64,000 nt of DNA from Pseudopedobacter sp035496935. GTDB lineage: Bacteria > Bacteroidota > Bacteroidia > Sphingobacteriales > Sphingobacteriaceae. The stretch spans positions 124,001 through 188,000 of the forward strand of contig DATJED010000023.1 of NCBI GenBank assembly GCA_035496935.1. The letters run 5' to 3'. Numbering within the stretch: position 1 is the stretch's first letter; each line of letters starts with the position of its first letter. Positions 25,399 to 35,056 of the stretch are shown piece after piece. The notes below the pieces were generated by a model. The model was not told the DNA's origin and ran no database searches. It saw nothing but the letters and a program-made list of their open reading frames with translations. A program made the position numbers and the translations under genes.

Positions 25399-27264
25399 TT
25401 AATAACCGTTTGTGCCAAATTCTGCCGAGTTTGATATGGCGTCCAAAAAGAATTGAGGGATAGGTCGTTTGGTATGAATATCCTCTTTGAAGTTAGCGCC
25501 AACAACGGGGTTGGTAGAAGAAAGATAACTTTTGGTAAGTTTACCCATTCTTTTTAAGTCAAACCATCTCATATGCTCTCCGGCTAATTCTCTGGCTCTT
25601 TCGGCTGCAATAAAATCAATAGTCATATCACTTAAATTTACTTCGTTCAGAGTTTGATTTCCCGCTAGAGCCGCCCTATCTCTTATGGCGTTTACATAAC
25701 CCAATGCTACAGGTTGCTTATTGGTTATTATTGCTGCTTCCGCGGCAATTAAATAAACATCACCTAGCCTAATAATCGGCATATCGCCCATCCAGTACTG
25801 GTTTGTATAATCCCACATTTTAGAAGAAAACTTCTTAAGTGCCGGAAATACGTTTGTTAAATCTACTGTATTTGGGTAGTCGGCCGGTTTTTTATAATTA
25901 CCCGTATTAGGATCAAATAAATCTGATGGATCTACTACAAGCATAGGCATCATTTTTTTTGTACTTGCATCAATAGTCCAATTTGGAGTGAACACGGCTA
26001 AACCTTTATCGTTATCCATGTTTTTCTCTTCCTCTAATTTAGCGCCCCAGCTCCAAAAATAATCTGGTCCAACATAAGTATTTGTGGTTCCATAAATGAT
26101 ATGGCCGACTAGTGATTGGTCTTTATTATAATTATCAACCATAGGTTGCTTAATTGTGGTATTGCTATTGGCGTAAAATTTATAGGTAAATGTTTCCGCA
26201 AATCTAGTGTCAAGAGTAGTGGCACTAGGTTCGAACACAGAGGTCAAAAGATATTTACTAGGTTTAAAATATTTTGAATTTGACCTACCGTATAAAACGC
26301 TTTTTTCCTGTGTTCCCCATTCTGCACCACGTCCACCTAAGTCGGGCAAAAAGTATTGTCTGGTACGGCCTCTGTTCCACCCCTCTGGATTGTTTCCACT
26401 TGCAGGATCAATAGCCTCTACAAAAAGAAACTCAGTATTGGTTTTATTATTTGCACCATCCCAAAGTTTGCTATATCCAGATTGCGTAGCGTCACTGGTG
26501 TAAAGTGCGCAATTGTATTTAGCGGGGTTATTAATCAATTCTTGTGCTGTTTCTAATGCCAACTGAGCATATTGTTGCTCATCGCCTAAGCGTGTGCGTT
26601 GTAGGTATACTTTAGAAAGTAAAGCATAAGCTGCCTTTTTTGCTACTCTACCTCTCAAGTCTTGCGTATACGGCAGGTGCTCACAAGCAAATTTTAAATC
26701 AGAAATTATTAGGTCATAAAATTCTTTCTCTGTACTTCTACTCGGTTTAGAGTCTACGCCTTCCGTAGCAGAAGATGTAGTTTTTAGCACTACATTTCCA
26801 TACAATTCTACCAAGTTAAAATTTGAAAAAGCTCTCATAAAATAAGCTTCTGCTACTTTAGTGTTAAGCTCATTTGGTGATGTGTATCCTTTTACATTTG
26901 CACCATAATGGATGGCTGTGTTACAAAGATTTACGGTAGAGTATAATGCGTTCCATGTGGTTTTAACGCTTCCCGTTGTGGTGCTTAAGTTATTATCATA
27001 GGTGGTCAATCCACTTTCGCTGGTCCCGTAGTTTACCCAAAGATCGGTTCCCATTTCACTTGGACCTATAAAATCTATTTTTCCGTACAGATAATATAAA
27101 TCTGTATAACAAGCATTTATTAAGCCTTCGTACCCGCTTTTGTTCCCGTAAGCAATGTCTAGGGATACGGTACTAGGGTTATATTCGTCTAACTGGCAAC
27201 TATTAAAAACACTCGCCATGGCAATGGACAAAGCCACAATGTATTTAGAATGTATATTTTTCAT
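25399..27264 (-). CDS. SusD/RagB family surface glycan-binding lipoprotein
   Basis: Outer-membrane lipoprotein that captures an oligosaccharide and hands it to its SusC partner. The signal sequence ends in a lipobox, VFNSC (Cys near residue 23), followed by QLDEYNPS. TPR-like SusD helices are visible, for example VAEAYFMRAFSNFNLVELYG, VAKKAAYALLSKVYLQRT and a C-terminal AERARELAGEHMRWFDLKRMG, the family hallmark. 621 aa is long for SusD but within range. It begins 11 nt after the SusC stop. The ligand is not evident; no CAZyme gene lies directly beside it. Confidence 0.95.
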   Translation of the reverse strand: MKNIHSKYIVALSIAMASVFNSCQLDEYNPSTVSLDIAYGNKSGYEGLINACYTDLYYLYGKIDFIGPSEMGTDLWVNYGTSESGLTTYDNNLSTTTGSVKTTWNALYSTVNLCNTAIHYGANVKGYTSPNELNTKVAEAYFMRAFSNFNLVELYGNVVLKTTSSATEGVDSKPSRSTEKEFYDLIISDLKFACEHLPYTQDLRGRVAKKAAYALLSKVYLQRTRLGDEQQYAQLALETAQELINNPAKYNCALYTSDATQSGYSKLWDGANNKTNTEFLFVEAIDPASGNNPEGWNRGRTRQYFLPDLGGRGAEWGTQEKSVLYGRSNSKYFKPSKYLLTSVFEPSATTLDTRFAETFTYKFYANSNTTIKQPMVDNYNKDQSLVGHIIYGTTNTYVGPDYFWSWGAKLEEEKNMDNDKGLAVFTPNWTIDASTKKMMPMLVVDPSDLFDPNTGNYKKPADYPNTVDLTNVFPALKKFSSKMWDYTNQYWMGDMPIIRLGDVYLIAAEAAIITNKQPVALGYVNAIRDRAALAGNQTLNEVNLSDMTIDFIAAERARELAGEHMRWFDLKRMGKLTKSYLSSTNPVVGANFKEDIHTKRPIPQFFLDAISNSAEFGTNGY

Positions 27265-27275
27265 TTCGTTTTTAT

Positions 27276-30200
27276 TTAAAAAGATAAGTTAATACCGAAA
27301 ACAATTTGTTTGTATAGAGGGAAGCTGTCCGTACCGCCGGTTTCCGGATCTACCTCTTTTAACAGGTGGCTTTTGGCAACAATTATCGGATTACTTGCTG
27401 TTCCATATACTCTCAATCTTGAGAATCCTGCCTTACCAGCTATTTTGCTTGGCAAGGTGTAACCTAACGTGATGTTTTTAACTTTAAAATAAGAACCATC
27501 CACAAAATTTAACGCCGATTGTACGTTGGTGCTTGCGCTACTTCCAAAAATAGGTTGTGGGTAATCATTAGTAGGGTTGTTAGGAGTCCAATAATTGTAA
27601 AATGCCGGTTGTGTAACGGTATTGTAGTATCCTAAAATGTCTGCATCTAAAGTCTGTCCGTAACGCATTGTTAAAAATACCGTTAGGTCAAAGTTTTTAT
27701 AAGTAAAGGAATTTTGAAAGCCAAGGCTCCAGTTTGGATTTTGATGACCTAAGATCATCTTATCCGTGGGAGAGTACGGATGTACACCGTTGTCAGAAAC
27801 ACCGTTCTCGTCAATTTTGGGTACCGTCTGCAATTTGATATCTCCCGGTTTGGCTCCGTATTTAGCCGCTTGGGTTTCTTCGCCAAGCTGCCATATTCCA
27901 ATTTTTTTATAACCATAAATTGTTCTGGTTGGGTAACCGACAAACAAGTTTTCAGAGATAAGATCAGCAGCAGAAACATTATCGCCCAGATCGATACTGT
28001 TCAATTTTTCTCTGCCGGTGCTAAAGGTAAGATTACTGCTCCAGGTAAAATTGTCTTTTACAATGTTTCTGCTCGTTACAGTTAGCTCAAAACCTTTGTT
28101 TTCTGTGTCAGCGATGTTTGAAACTTTTCTATAAGAGGTTTTGGCATCAAACCCTCCGGAGCTGAAAGGAAGTTTTCTGGCGTATAAGACGCCTTTGGTA
28201 TTGGTGAAATAATAATCTGCACTAAGATCTAAACGATTATTCAAAATCGAGAGATCTAATCCGACATCTGTAGTATAAGATTTTTCCCACGTAAGATCTG
28301 GATTTCCTAAAGATGATTTTAGCACATACAATGGCAATGCATTTGAACCTCCTAAAGATAAATTTGTACCTTCTTTAGCCACTACTTCTGTTGTAGTTTG
28401 GTACGGGCCGATATTTGCAGATCCGGCAACGCCATAACTAGCTCTTAATTTTAAATCGTTTAGCCAGTTTTTGGTGTCTTTCATAAAAGATTCCTCGCTA
28501 ATTCTCCAAGCTCCTGCCACCGACGGAAAGGATGACCATTTTTTAACTAGCTGAGAAACGCCGTCTGAACGAAGTGATGCAGTTAAAAGATATTTTCCTT
28601 TATAACTGTAGTTGACACGACCAGCAAAGGAGAGTCTTTTTGTTTGGAGGTAGGTTGTACTTTTAGCCGTTGTAACAGTTGGGGCACCTAAATTATAATA
28701 AAGAAACTCGTCATAATCAAAACCACTTCCAAATAAATAAGAGTTTTCAGCCTGGTTGTTGGCCATCGAAGTAATCCCGGTTAAATCAATTTTATGATCT
28801 CTATTAAGTGTAAGGTTATAATTTATAATGTTTTCCCATAGGTAGTTGTAGCCTAAATCGGTTGTATAACTTGCTTCTTTTGTATTCCTTCCCTCGGAGG
28901 CCAAATTATAGGAGTTTTCATTTTGAAACGTACCATCACGGCTGCTAGATAAAGTAATACCTAAATTGGACCGGATACTTAAATTTTTAACAGGATTAAG
29001 CTGTAGATAAGGGTTAACCGCTAGATTTAAGTTTTTAGTGTTATGGACAAAAACTCCGGGTGCGTAATTCGCAAGTGGCGAAACAGTTGCATCTCCCGTA
29101 GGGTAAAGATTTATAGTACCATCCTCGTTATAAGGTGTTCCTACAGGATAAATACCAAAAGACTTGTTGATTCTACTATTTGTAGCGTCTCTGTTTCTCC
29201 AGTTTACGGTAGTTTGCACACCTGCAGAAATAATTTTATTAAATGTTACATCAATACCAGCTCTATTATTAAGTATGTTTATTTCATCATTAGGGTAAAT
29301 TCCTTGTTCGTTTATATAACCCAAAGATAAATAGCCTTTAACTTTGTCGCTTCCCCCTCTAATAGAGATATGATGGTTTTGTTGCGTTCCGGTTTGCAAG
29401 GTTTCATCTACCCAGTCTACATATTGATTAGCCTCAATAGCTTGAGTTACAAATAAAGGTAAATTAAGGTCTAATAAGCTGTTTGGCTCTGTACCATTAG
29501 TAGCAACATATTTATCTTTCATATATCGTACCCATGCTTCGCCCATCAACGGTTTCGGGAATTCGGAAAATCCGTTTATTCCGTAATAGCTATCTACGTT
29601 TATTTCTGCTTTGCCAGCTTTGGCTTGTTTTGTGGTAACGATGATTACCCCGTTTGCTCCTGAAGCACCGTAAATTGCAGTCGATGAGGCATCTTTTAAG
29701 ACCTCAATGCTTTCGATATCATTCGGATTTAATGTATTTATGCTCCCTGGCAAACCGTCTATGATATATAAAGGGTCGTCGCTTCCCGTAATAGAACGGT
29801 TTCCTCTTAAAAGCACTGATGAACCGGACCCGGCTGATCCACTAGAGCGTTGGATATCCAATCCAGCAACGCGTCCTTGCAAAGCTTCCATGGGATTACT
29901 TACGGGACTTAAAGCAATATCTGTCGCCTTTACAGATGAAACCGCCCCTGTGAGATCCCTTCTTTTAACTGTTCCGTAACCAATAACCACAACTTCATTC
30001 AGGCTGGAAGAAGTGGCTGATAAGGTTATATTTAGTGGTTGCATTCCCATATTGGCTGTAATTTCCTGCGTTTCAAAACCCAGGTAACTTACTACCAATG
30101 TCACCGGTGCATTGCCACTTATCTGAAGGCTAAATTCGCCGTTTTCATTCGTCAACGTACTTTGTCCACCTGCTTTTAAACTCACATTAGCACCCGGCAA

Positions 30201-30608
30201 AGGCAAGCCTTTTTCATCAACAATTTTCCCCGTAATGGTGTAATCTTTTCCGTACGGTTTTATGATAACCGTATTTTCTGTTAAATCGTAACTTAAAGGT
30301 TGGTTTGCCAATATTTGATTTAACAGCTCCTCAATGCTTGCATTTTCTGTGTTTACGTTGATAAGTTTTTCCAGGTTTACTTGATCCTGTCGGTAAAATA
30401 TAGAGTAATCGCTTTCCTTCTCTATCTTTTTCAGCATCTGTTTAACGGTAACATCAGATGCATGAACGTTAAATTTCTTTTGACCAAAAGCTCCTGCATA
30501 AACATTCATTAGGCAGCAGCATATCAAAATTGCGGTTAGCTTCATAGTCATGAGCAATTTGCGCCAAAAAATATTGGCGAATAAAGGTTTTCTATTCGAA
30601 AAAATCAT
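27276..30608 (-). CDS. SusC/RagA TonB-linked outer-membrane transporter with N-terminal STN signalling domain
   Basis: TonB-dependent transporter of 1110 residues. Order: signal region (to about AGAFGQ, residue 42), STN (Secretin/TonB N-terminus) domain (VKQMLKKIEKESDYSIFYRQ and VINVNTENASIEELLNQIL region, about 50-110), carboxypeptidase-D-like regulatory domain (ITGKIVDEKGLPLPGANVSL), plug (VVVIGYGTVKRRDLTGAVSSV, LLRGNRSITGSDDPLYIIDG) and 22-strand barrel to the C-terminus. The STN domain means it can signal to the FecR anti-sigma factor encoded upstream. ATG 30608 is used; ATG codons about 20 residues inside (MTMKLTAI) would also give a signal peptide. Substrate not assignable. Confidence 0.95.
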   Translation of the reverse strand: MIFSNRKPLFANIFWRKLLMTMKLTAILICCCLMNVYAGAFGQKKFNVHASDVTVKQMLKKIEKESDYSIFYRQDQVNLEKLINVNTENASIEELLNQILANQPLSYDLTENTVIIKPYGKDYTITGKIVDEKGLPLPGANVSLKAGGQSTLTNENGEFSLQISGNAPVTLVVSYLGFETQEITANMGMQPLNITLSATSSSLNEVVVIGYGTVKRRDLTGAVSSVKATDIALSPVSNPMEALQGRVAGLDIQRSSGSAGSGSSVLLRGNRSITGSDDPLYIIDGLPGSINTLNPNDIESIEVLKDASSTAIYGASGANGVIIVTTKQAKAGKAEINVDSYYGINGFSEFPKPLMGEAWVRYMKDKYVATNGTEPNSLLDLNLPLFVTQAIEANQYVDWVDETLQTGTQQNHHISIRGGSDKVKGYLSLGYINEQGIYPNDEINILNNRAGIDVTFNKIISAGVQTTVNWRNRDATNSRINKSFGIYPVGTPYNEDGTINLYPTGDATVSPLANYAPGVFVHNTKNLNLAVNPYLQLNPVKNLSIRSNLGITLSSSRDGTFQNENSYNLASEGRNTKEASYTTDLGYNYLWENIINYNLTLNRDHKIDLTGITSMANNQAENSYLFGSGFDYDEFLYYNLGAPTVTTAKSTTYLQTKRLSFAGRVNYSYKGKYLLTASLRSDGVSQLVKKWSSFPSVAGAWRISEESFMKDTKNWLNDLKLRASYGVAGSANIGPYQTTTEVVAKEGTNLSLGGSNALPLYVLKSSLGNPDLTWEKSYTTDVGLDLSILNNRLDLSADYYFTNTKGVLYARKLPFSSGGFDAKTSYRKVSNIADTENKGFELTVTSRNIVKDNFTWSSNLTFSTGREKLNSIDLGDNVSAADLISENLFVGYPTRTIYGYKKIGIWQLGEETQAAKYGAKPGDIKLQTVPKIDENGVSDNGVHPYSPTDKMILGHQNPNWSLGFQNSFTYKNFDLTVFLTMRYGQTLDADILGYYNTVTQPAFYNYWTPNNPTNDYPQPIFGSSASTNVQSALNFVDGSYFKVKNITLGYTLPSKIAGKAGFSRLRVYGTASNPIIVAKSHLLKEVDPETGGTDSFPLYKQIVFGINLSF

Positions 30609-30674
30609 AATTTAGGTAATTAGTTAATACTGATACTTCCCCAAGCATTAGGGTATTAGCTACTTTAATAAAGG

Positions 30675-30699
30675 CCGCAACATTAGTTGCGGTTTTTTT
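30675..30699. other. Hairpin with T tract between fecR and susC
   Basis: CCGCAAC (30675-30681) pairs with GTTGCGG (30686-30692) around ATTA, followed by seven T on the plus strand. In the direction of the operon (minus) the T tract is poor, so it is not a clean terminator for fecR; it might be an attenuator or RNA-stabilising stem that tunes susC levels. Confidence 0.5.
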
Positions 30700-30746
30700 C
30701 TTTCTTTTGGTTTAAATTGGTTTCATTTTTATCATTGTTTTTTTGT

Positions 30747-31781
30747 TTAGTGGCTGGTTAGTTTTTTTATGGTAATCGTTTCCCCACTGGTTGTGTAGGT
30801 TATTGGCGTTGTTTGTTTGATGATATCTAATATTACATAGGGATTTTTCACATTTTTAAAGGCTCCGGAATAATGATAGCTTAAAAGTGAACTGTCAGCA
30901 ATAATAATGCTTAAATTAAACTCCCGCTCTAAAGCATGTACAAGTTCATCAAGGTTGGTATTGTCAAAAGTTAAGGTTCCGCTAAGCCATGCTTTATAAA
31001 GTTCATCTGGTTGAGGAGCTTCTATAGCCAGTTTCTCAATCTGGAGTTTACGCTCCAAAGATTTTAAAGGCAACGGCGCTTTTTGCTGATTATTTATTTT
31101 TACAGATTGATTTTTGGTAAGGAATATTTTTCTTTTACTAGTGGTTTTATCTTCTATGGAGATTTCGCCACTAAGTACAGAAAACTCAAAGTCATTATCC
31201 TGACTGTATGATTTAATTTTAAATACGGTACCAATATCTCTAACTATATAACCACCAGCATCTACAATAAATGGGATGTTTCTTTTACTTTTTGCGATAT
31301 CAAAATAAGCTTCACCATCTAAGTAAACTTTACGGTTAGTGTTGTTAAATTCCTTATCGTATTTTAATGTAGATCCGGCATTTATATAAACGGTTGTTCC
31401 GTCGGGCAAAACCATCTTGTTTTTTTTGCCCTTTGCTATCTCAACGGTGATTTTCTGATTTTCTGTTACGCTGTGTTTTTTGTAGAAAACTAAACCGATA
31501 CCCAAAAACATCAAGAAAACCGCGGCGTAACTAAGTGCAACATAAATACGTTTTGTTTTTGATTTGGTCGATTGTTCGGCTAAAAAACGCGTATAGGCCT
31601 TGTCGTTATCTATAAATTGATGTTGTGTAGCTAGGTTTTTATGATAGCTTTCATACAAGCTGATAAAGCTTGCCTCATTTTCATCAGATGACGCAATCCA
31701 TGCTTTTGCCCTGGCATTTTCGCTCGGGCTGGCCGACTTAGTAATATAAGCCAATAGCAATTGTTTTAATTCAGTATTCAT
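30747..31781 (-). CDS. FecR-family anti-sigma factor
   Basis: Inner-membrane anti-sigma factor that relays a signal from the SusC STN domain to an ECF sigma factor. An N-terminal cytoplasmic domain (LAYITKSASPSENARAKAWI) is followed by one transmembrane helix (YAAVFLMFLGIGLVFY, about residues 85-100), a periplasmic FecR domain (LPDGTTVYINAGSTLKYD, then VYLDGEAYFDIAKS) and a DUF4974-type C-terminus (LTFDNTNLDELVHALEREFN). 344 aa, normal. The sigma gene that usually precedes such a gene is not adjacent; the nearest is at 36633-37184, beyond four unrelated genes. Confidence 0.93.
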   Translation of the reverse strand: MNTELKQLLLAYITKSASPSENARAKAWIASSDENEASFISLYESYHKNLATQHQFIDNDKAYTRFLAEQSTKSKTKRIYVALSYAAVFLMFLGIGLVFYKKHSVTENQKITVEIAKGKKNKMVLPDGTTVYINAGSTLKYDKEFNNTNRKVYLDGEAYFDIAKSKRNIPFIVDAGGYIVRDIGTVFKIKSYSQDNDFEFSVLSGEISIEDKTTSKRKIFLTKNQSVKINNQQKAPLPLKSLERKLQIEKLAIEAPQPDELYKAWLSGTLTFDNTNLDELVHALEREFNLSIIIADSSLLSYHYSGAFKNVKNPYVILDIIKQTTPITYTTSGETITIKKLTSH

Positions 31782-31979
31782 GCTGGTTTTGTAGTAAACG
31801 CTTTAAGTAGATTAAACCCCCAAAGCAGAGTTGAATTTTTTAGGAAAATATTAAAAAAAATAGCGTATGAACTTTTTCAGAGTATGCGGATCATGTTGAG
31901 AACTACCTAGCTACCTGGTATTTTTTACAACTCAACAATTACCTTATAAATAGTAAAACTGAATTTATTTGATTGCTGA

Positions 31980-34484
31980 TTAAACATTTCTCATCCGTTT
32001 AATCCATTTATAAATTTCAAACCATAATACCGATACGGATGCTATACCTATCGCCTTGCTTAACTCCACTATATTCAGTTCGGTTAGGTGGAAAAAACCA
32101 GCTAAAGGTTCAATATATAATATGGCAAAAAGTAGGATGAGTGTGATACCGATAATTGTTACAAACAAAATGTTCCTGTTCTTAAAACTTTCCAACGTAC
32201 TATAATAGAACGAGCGGTTTACAAGGCTCAATAAAATATTGGCAAAAATTAACGTTGAGAAAACCATTGCCCTCGTTTTTTCTTCGTTACCTCCGTTTTG
32301 TACAGTATATTGGTATGCGAACAATACGCCTGCTGTAATCGTTAATCCCTGTATGATACTTATACCAAGCTCTTTCCAGTTTAGGAAAGTATCTGTCATT
32401 TTTCTTGGTTTTTGCAGCATCGTATTCTTCTCCATTGGTTCATTTTCATACACTATGGAGCAGGTAGGTCCCATTACCAACTCTAAAAAGATAACGTGTA
32501 CTGGTGTAAATATTTGCGGAAATACCCAACCCAAAAATAACGGCAGAGAGACAGTGAAAATAATGGGGATATGGATGGAAATAATATATTGAACGGCCTT
32601 TTTGATGTTAGCGTAAATCCTTCTGCCTGATGCAATACCGGTAATCAGCTTGTCTAAATCATCATTGGTAATTACTAAAGCCGCTGCTGCTTTGGCTATC
32701 TCTGTTCCTTTGTTGCCCATTGCCACACCAATATGCGCAGCTTTTAATGCCGGACCGTCATTCACACCATCGCCCAGCATAGCCACCACTTCCCCTTTCT
32801 TTTTTAAAGCGTTCACTACGGCCAGCTTGGCATCGGGAAACATCCGTGTAAACAATACCTTTTCTTCGGTTGCTTGCAAAAGCTCATCTTCTGAATACAC
32901 CATAATTTCTTTGCCTTCCACGGCTTCGGATGTATGGGCTATTCCCGCCTGTGCCGCAATGCTTTTGGTGGTATCGGTATTATCGCCGGTAATCACTTTT
33001 ACCTTGATGCCCGCATCATAGATATGTTGGAACACCTCCTGAATACCTTTTTTTGGGGGGTCATAGAATACCGTCAAACCCAGAAAATCAAATTTAAAAT
33101 CCTGCTGTTTTGCAGGGAAATTATCGCCTTCAAAATGCGATTGGGCTACGCCTAAAATCCTGAAACCCTGTTGCCCTAATGACTTGATGATATTCCGTAT
33201 TTTGGTTTTATCGTTCTCTGAAAGTACAGAAACGTTTAGGATAGCTTCCGGTGCACCTTTTGCAGCAATAATCCTTTGCTTTCCAACATTTTCAAAAAGG
33301 TGTGTCATCATTGGTGGTTTACCGTCCAGCGGATACTCGTGTATCATTTGAAACAGTTTCCGCTCATCACTGGATTGTGTTTGCTCGTATATTTTATGCA
33401 AAGTTTTTTCCATAGGATCAAAAGGCACAGGTTCACTGCTCCACATCGCATAGTCAATCAGTGTGGACAGCGTGGGATCACCGAAGTCTTTTTCATCGAA
33501 AATCTTATCTGAACGATAATCGTAGAGGTGTTTTAAATGCATTGTGTTTTCAGTAATGGTTCCCGTTTTATCTGTGCAGATGACCGTTGTGCTGCCCAAG
33601 GTTTCCACAACACTGCTTCGTTTCACGATGATGCCGTCACGCATTAGTTTCCACGCACCCAATGCCATGAAAGTAGTAAATGCGACAGGGATTTCTTCAG
33701 GCAAAACAGACATTGCCAGCGTAAGCCCGTTGAGTAGGCTATCCGTTAAATTTTTTGTGTGATAATAATTAAAAACACATACCAGTCCGAAAATAACGAT
33801 ACCTATAATAGCCATAGTTTTTACGAACCTGCGGATTTGAAGCTGTAAAGACGAAGTTTCTTCTTTTATCTCCGAAATAGAAATGCCGATCTTGCCAAGA
33901 CGCGTTGATTTCCCGATCTTCTCTACCTCAAAAACAGCTAGTCCCGATACGGTTAAGGTTCCGCTATAAACATTGTTGTTTTCACTTTCACTACTTTTGA
34001 ATACAGATAAGCTCTCGCCGGTTAAGGAAGCTTCATTAACAGAAAAATCGTTGCTGTGTATAATCCTGCCATCGGCATTAATCATTTTTCCTTCTTCGGT
34101 AATGCAGAGGTCGCCAACAACAATTTCGTTGGTCGGAATTTCAACTACCTGGGTGTTTCGGATAACCTTGCTTAACGGTTCATTTAGCTTTTCCAAAGCC
34201 TCCAATGCCTTTTTACTGCGGTTGTCCTGATAGAATGAAATAGCAGAAACCGCCACGATAGCAAGAAACATAAACAAGGCCTCACCGTAATCGCCTATGA
34301 TGAGATAAATTACCGAAATAGCGAAGAGCAGTATCAGCATCGGCTCTTTCGCTATGTTTAGGAGCATTTCCAGCGCCGAACTTTTGTGGACTGCATCTAT
34401 TTGGTTATAGCCGTATTGCTTTCGTGAAGTTGCTACTTCACTATCATTAAGACCTTTCAAATGGTCGGGAATATTATAAGACAT
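31980..34484 (-). CDS. P-type cation-transporting ATPase (P2-like)
   Basis: Ten-helix inner-membrane cation pump of 834 aa. Actuator motif SLTGES, phosphorylation motif CTDKTGTIT, nucleotide-domain KGAPEAIL and hinge MLGDGVNDGPALKAA are all intact, so it should be active. The helix-4 ion-site motif is LPEEIPVAFT rather than the PEGLP of Ca2+ pumps, so the ion is uncertain. The start is ATG 34484 (MSYNIPDHLKGL); a longer frame to 34502 would need TTG. It forms a unit with the haem-binding protein, PAP2 and small exported protein genes, all on the minus strand. Confidence 0.9.
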   Translation of the reverse strand: MSYNIPDHLKGLNDSEVATSRKQYGYNQIDAVHKSSALEMLLNIAKEPMLILLFAISVIYLIIGDYGEALFMFLAIVAVSAISFYQDNRSKKALEALEKLNEPLSKVIRNTQVVEIPTNEIVVGDLCITEEGKMINADGRIIHSNDFSVNEASLTGESLSVFKSSESENNNVYSGTLTVSGLAVFEVEKIGKSTRLGKIGISISEIKEETSSLQLQIRRFVKTMAIIGIVIFGLVCVFNYYHTKNLTDSLLNGLTLAMSVLPEEIPVAFTTFMALGAWKLMRDGIIVKRSSVVETLGSTTVICTDKTGTITENTMHLKHLYDYRSDKIFDEKDFGDPTLSTLIDYAMWSSEPVPFDPMEKTLHKIYEQTQSSDERKLFQMIHEYPLDGKPPMMTHLFENVGKQRIIAAKGAPEAILNVSVLSENDKTKIRNIIKSLGQQGFRILGVAQSHFEGDNFPAKQQDFKFDFLGLTVFYDPPKKGIQEVFQHIYDAGIKVKVITGDNTDTTKSIAAQAGIAHTSEAVEGKEIMVYSEDELLQATEEKVLFTRMFPDAKLAVVNALKKKGEVVAMLGDGVNDGPALKAAHIGVAMGNKGTEIAKAAAALVITNDDLDKLITGIASGRRIYANIKKAVQYIISIHIPIIFTVSLPLFLGWVFPQIFTPVHVIFLELVMGPTCSIVYENEPMEKNTMLQKPRKMTDTFLNWKELGISIIQGLTITAGVLFAYQYTVQNGGNEEKTRAMVFSTLIFANILLSLVNRSFYYSTLESFKNRNILFVTIIGITLILLFAILYIEPLAGFFHLTELNIVELSKAIGIASVSVLWFEIYKWIKRMRNV

Positions 34485-34536
34485 ACCTAGTTCAATGTTC
34501 AATGTAAATCTTTAAAAATAATCATATTTGTTTGGG

Positions 34537-34998
34537 CTAATGAATTTCTTTTTTTACTTCATTTACCCATATTTCTATTTCTTTTTTATCTACATCAGAT
34601 AGCCTTGCATTACCGTGAATGAGCGTATAAGAACTTAATGGCATTTCATTTTCATTCACGGTTTCTACCACTTCATCCAGTTTTTTGAGCTTTTTTTCTG
34701 TCGTATAGGTATTAAACTCATCAAAATTTAAATGCTTTTTTCCATCGCTAACATGATTAGCTAACCACCATTCTACAGGCTGTATATTATTATACCAAGG
34801 ATATTTGGTGTCGTTGGAATGACAGTCGTAACAGCTCGTTTTTAATAATCTCTGTACGGTAGGCGATACAGTATAATGTTTCTCAATAGCATTTTCAGAT
34901 ACTCGGGTACTACTGTTTTTTTTTGTTCCAAAAAATTGGATGATGATGAGCAGTAACACAACTGCTACTGCTGTTTTTTTTACGATTGACTTTTTCAT
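34537..34998 (-). CDS. Haem-binding domain protein with one CxxCH site
   Basis: A 153-residue exported or membrane-anchored protein. One N-terminal hydrophobic segment (AVAVVLLLIIIQFFG) is followed by a periplasmic domain with CYDCH (haem c attachment) and conserved context TKYPWYNNIQPVEWWLANHV, then LDEVVETVNENEMP and DVDKKEIEIWV. This matches the Haem_bd family of small c-type cytochrome-like proteins in Bacteroidetes. It precedes the P-type ATPase gene with a gap of about 50 nt. An electron-carrier or sensor role is inferred; none is proven. Confidence 0.88.
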   Translation of the reverse strand: MKKSIVKKTAVAVVLLLIIIQFFGTKKNSSTRVSENAIEKHYTVSPTVQRLLKTSCYDCHSNDTKYPWYNNIQPVEWWLANHVSDGKKHLNFDEFNTYTTEKKLKKLDEVVETVNENEMPLSSYTLIHGNARLSDVDKKEIEIWVNEVKKEIH

Positions 34999-35056
34999 TT
35001 TTAATATGGTTTAATATTTTTATTTAATTTTTTGTTTGACCGCCCCCGATTCTTAA

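Noticed and set aside
32650..33021. 123-codon plus-strand frame inside the P-type ATPase
   Set aside because: Antisense to the well-conserved hinge and nucleotide-binding parts; shadow.
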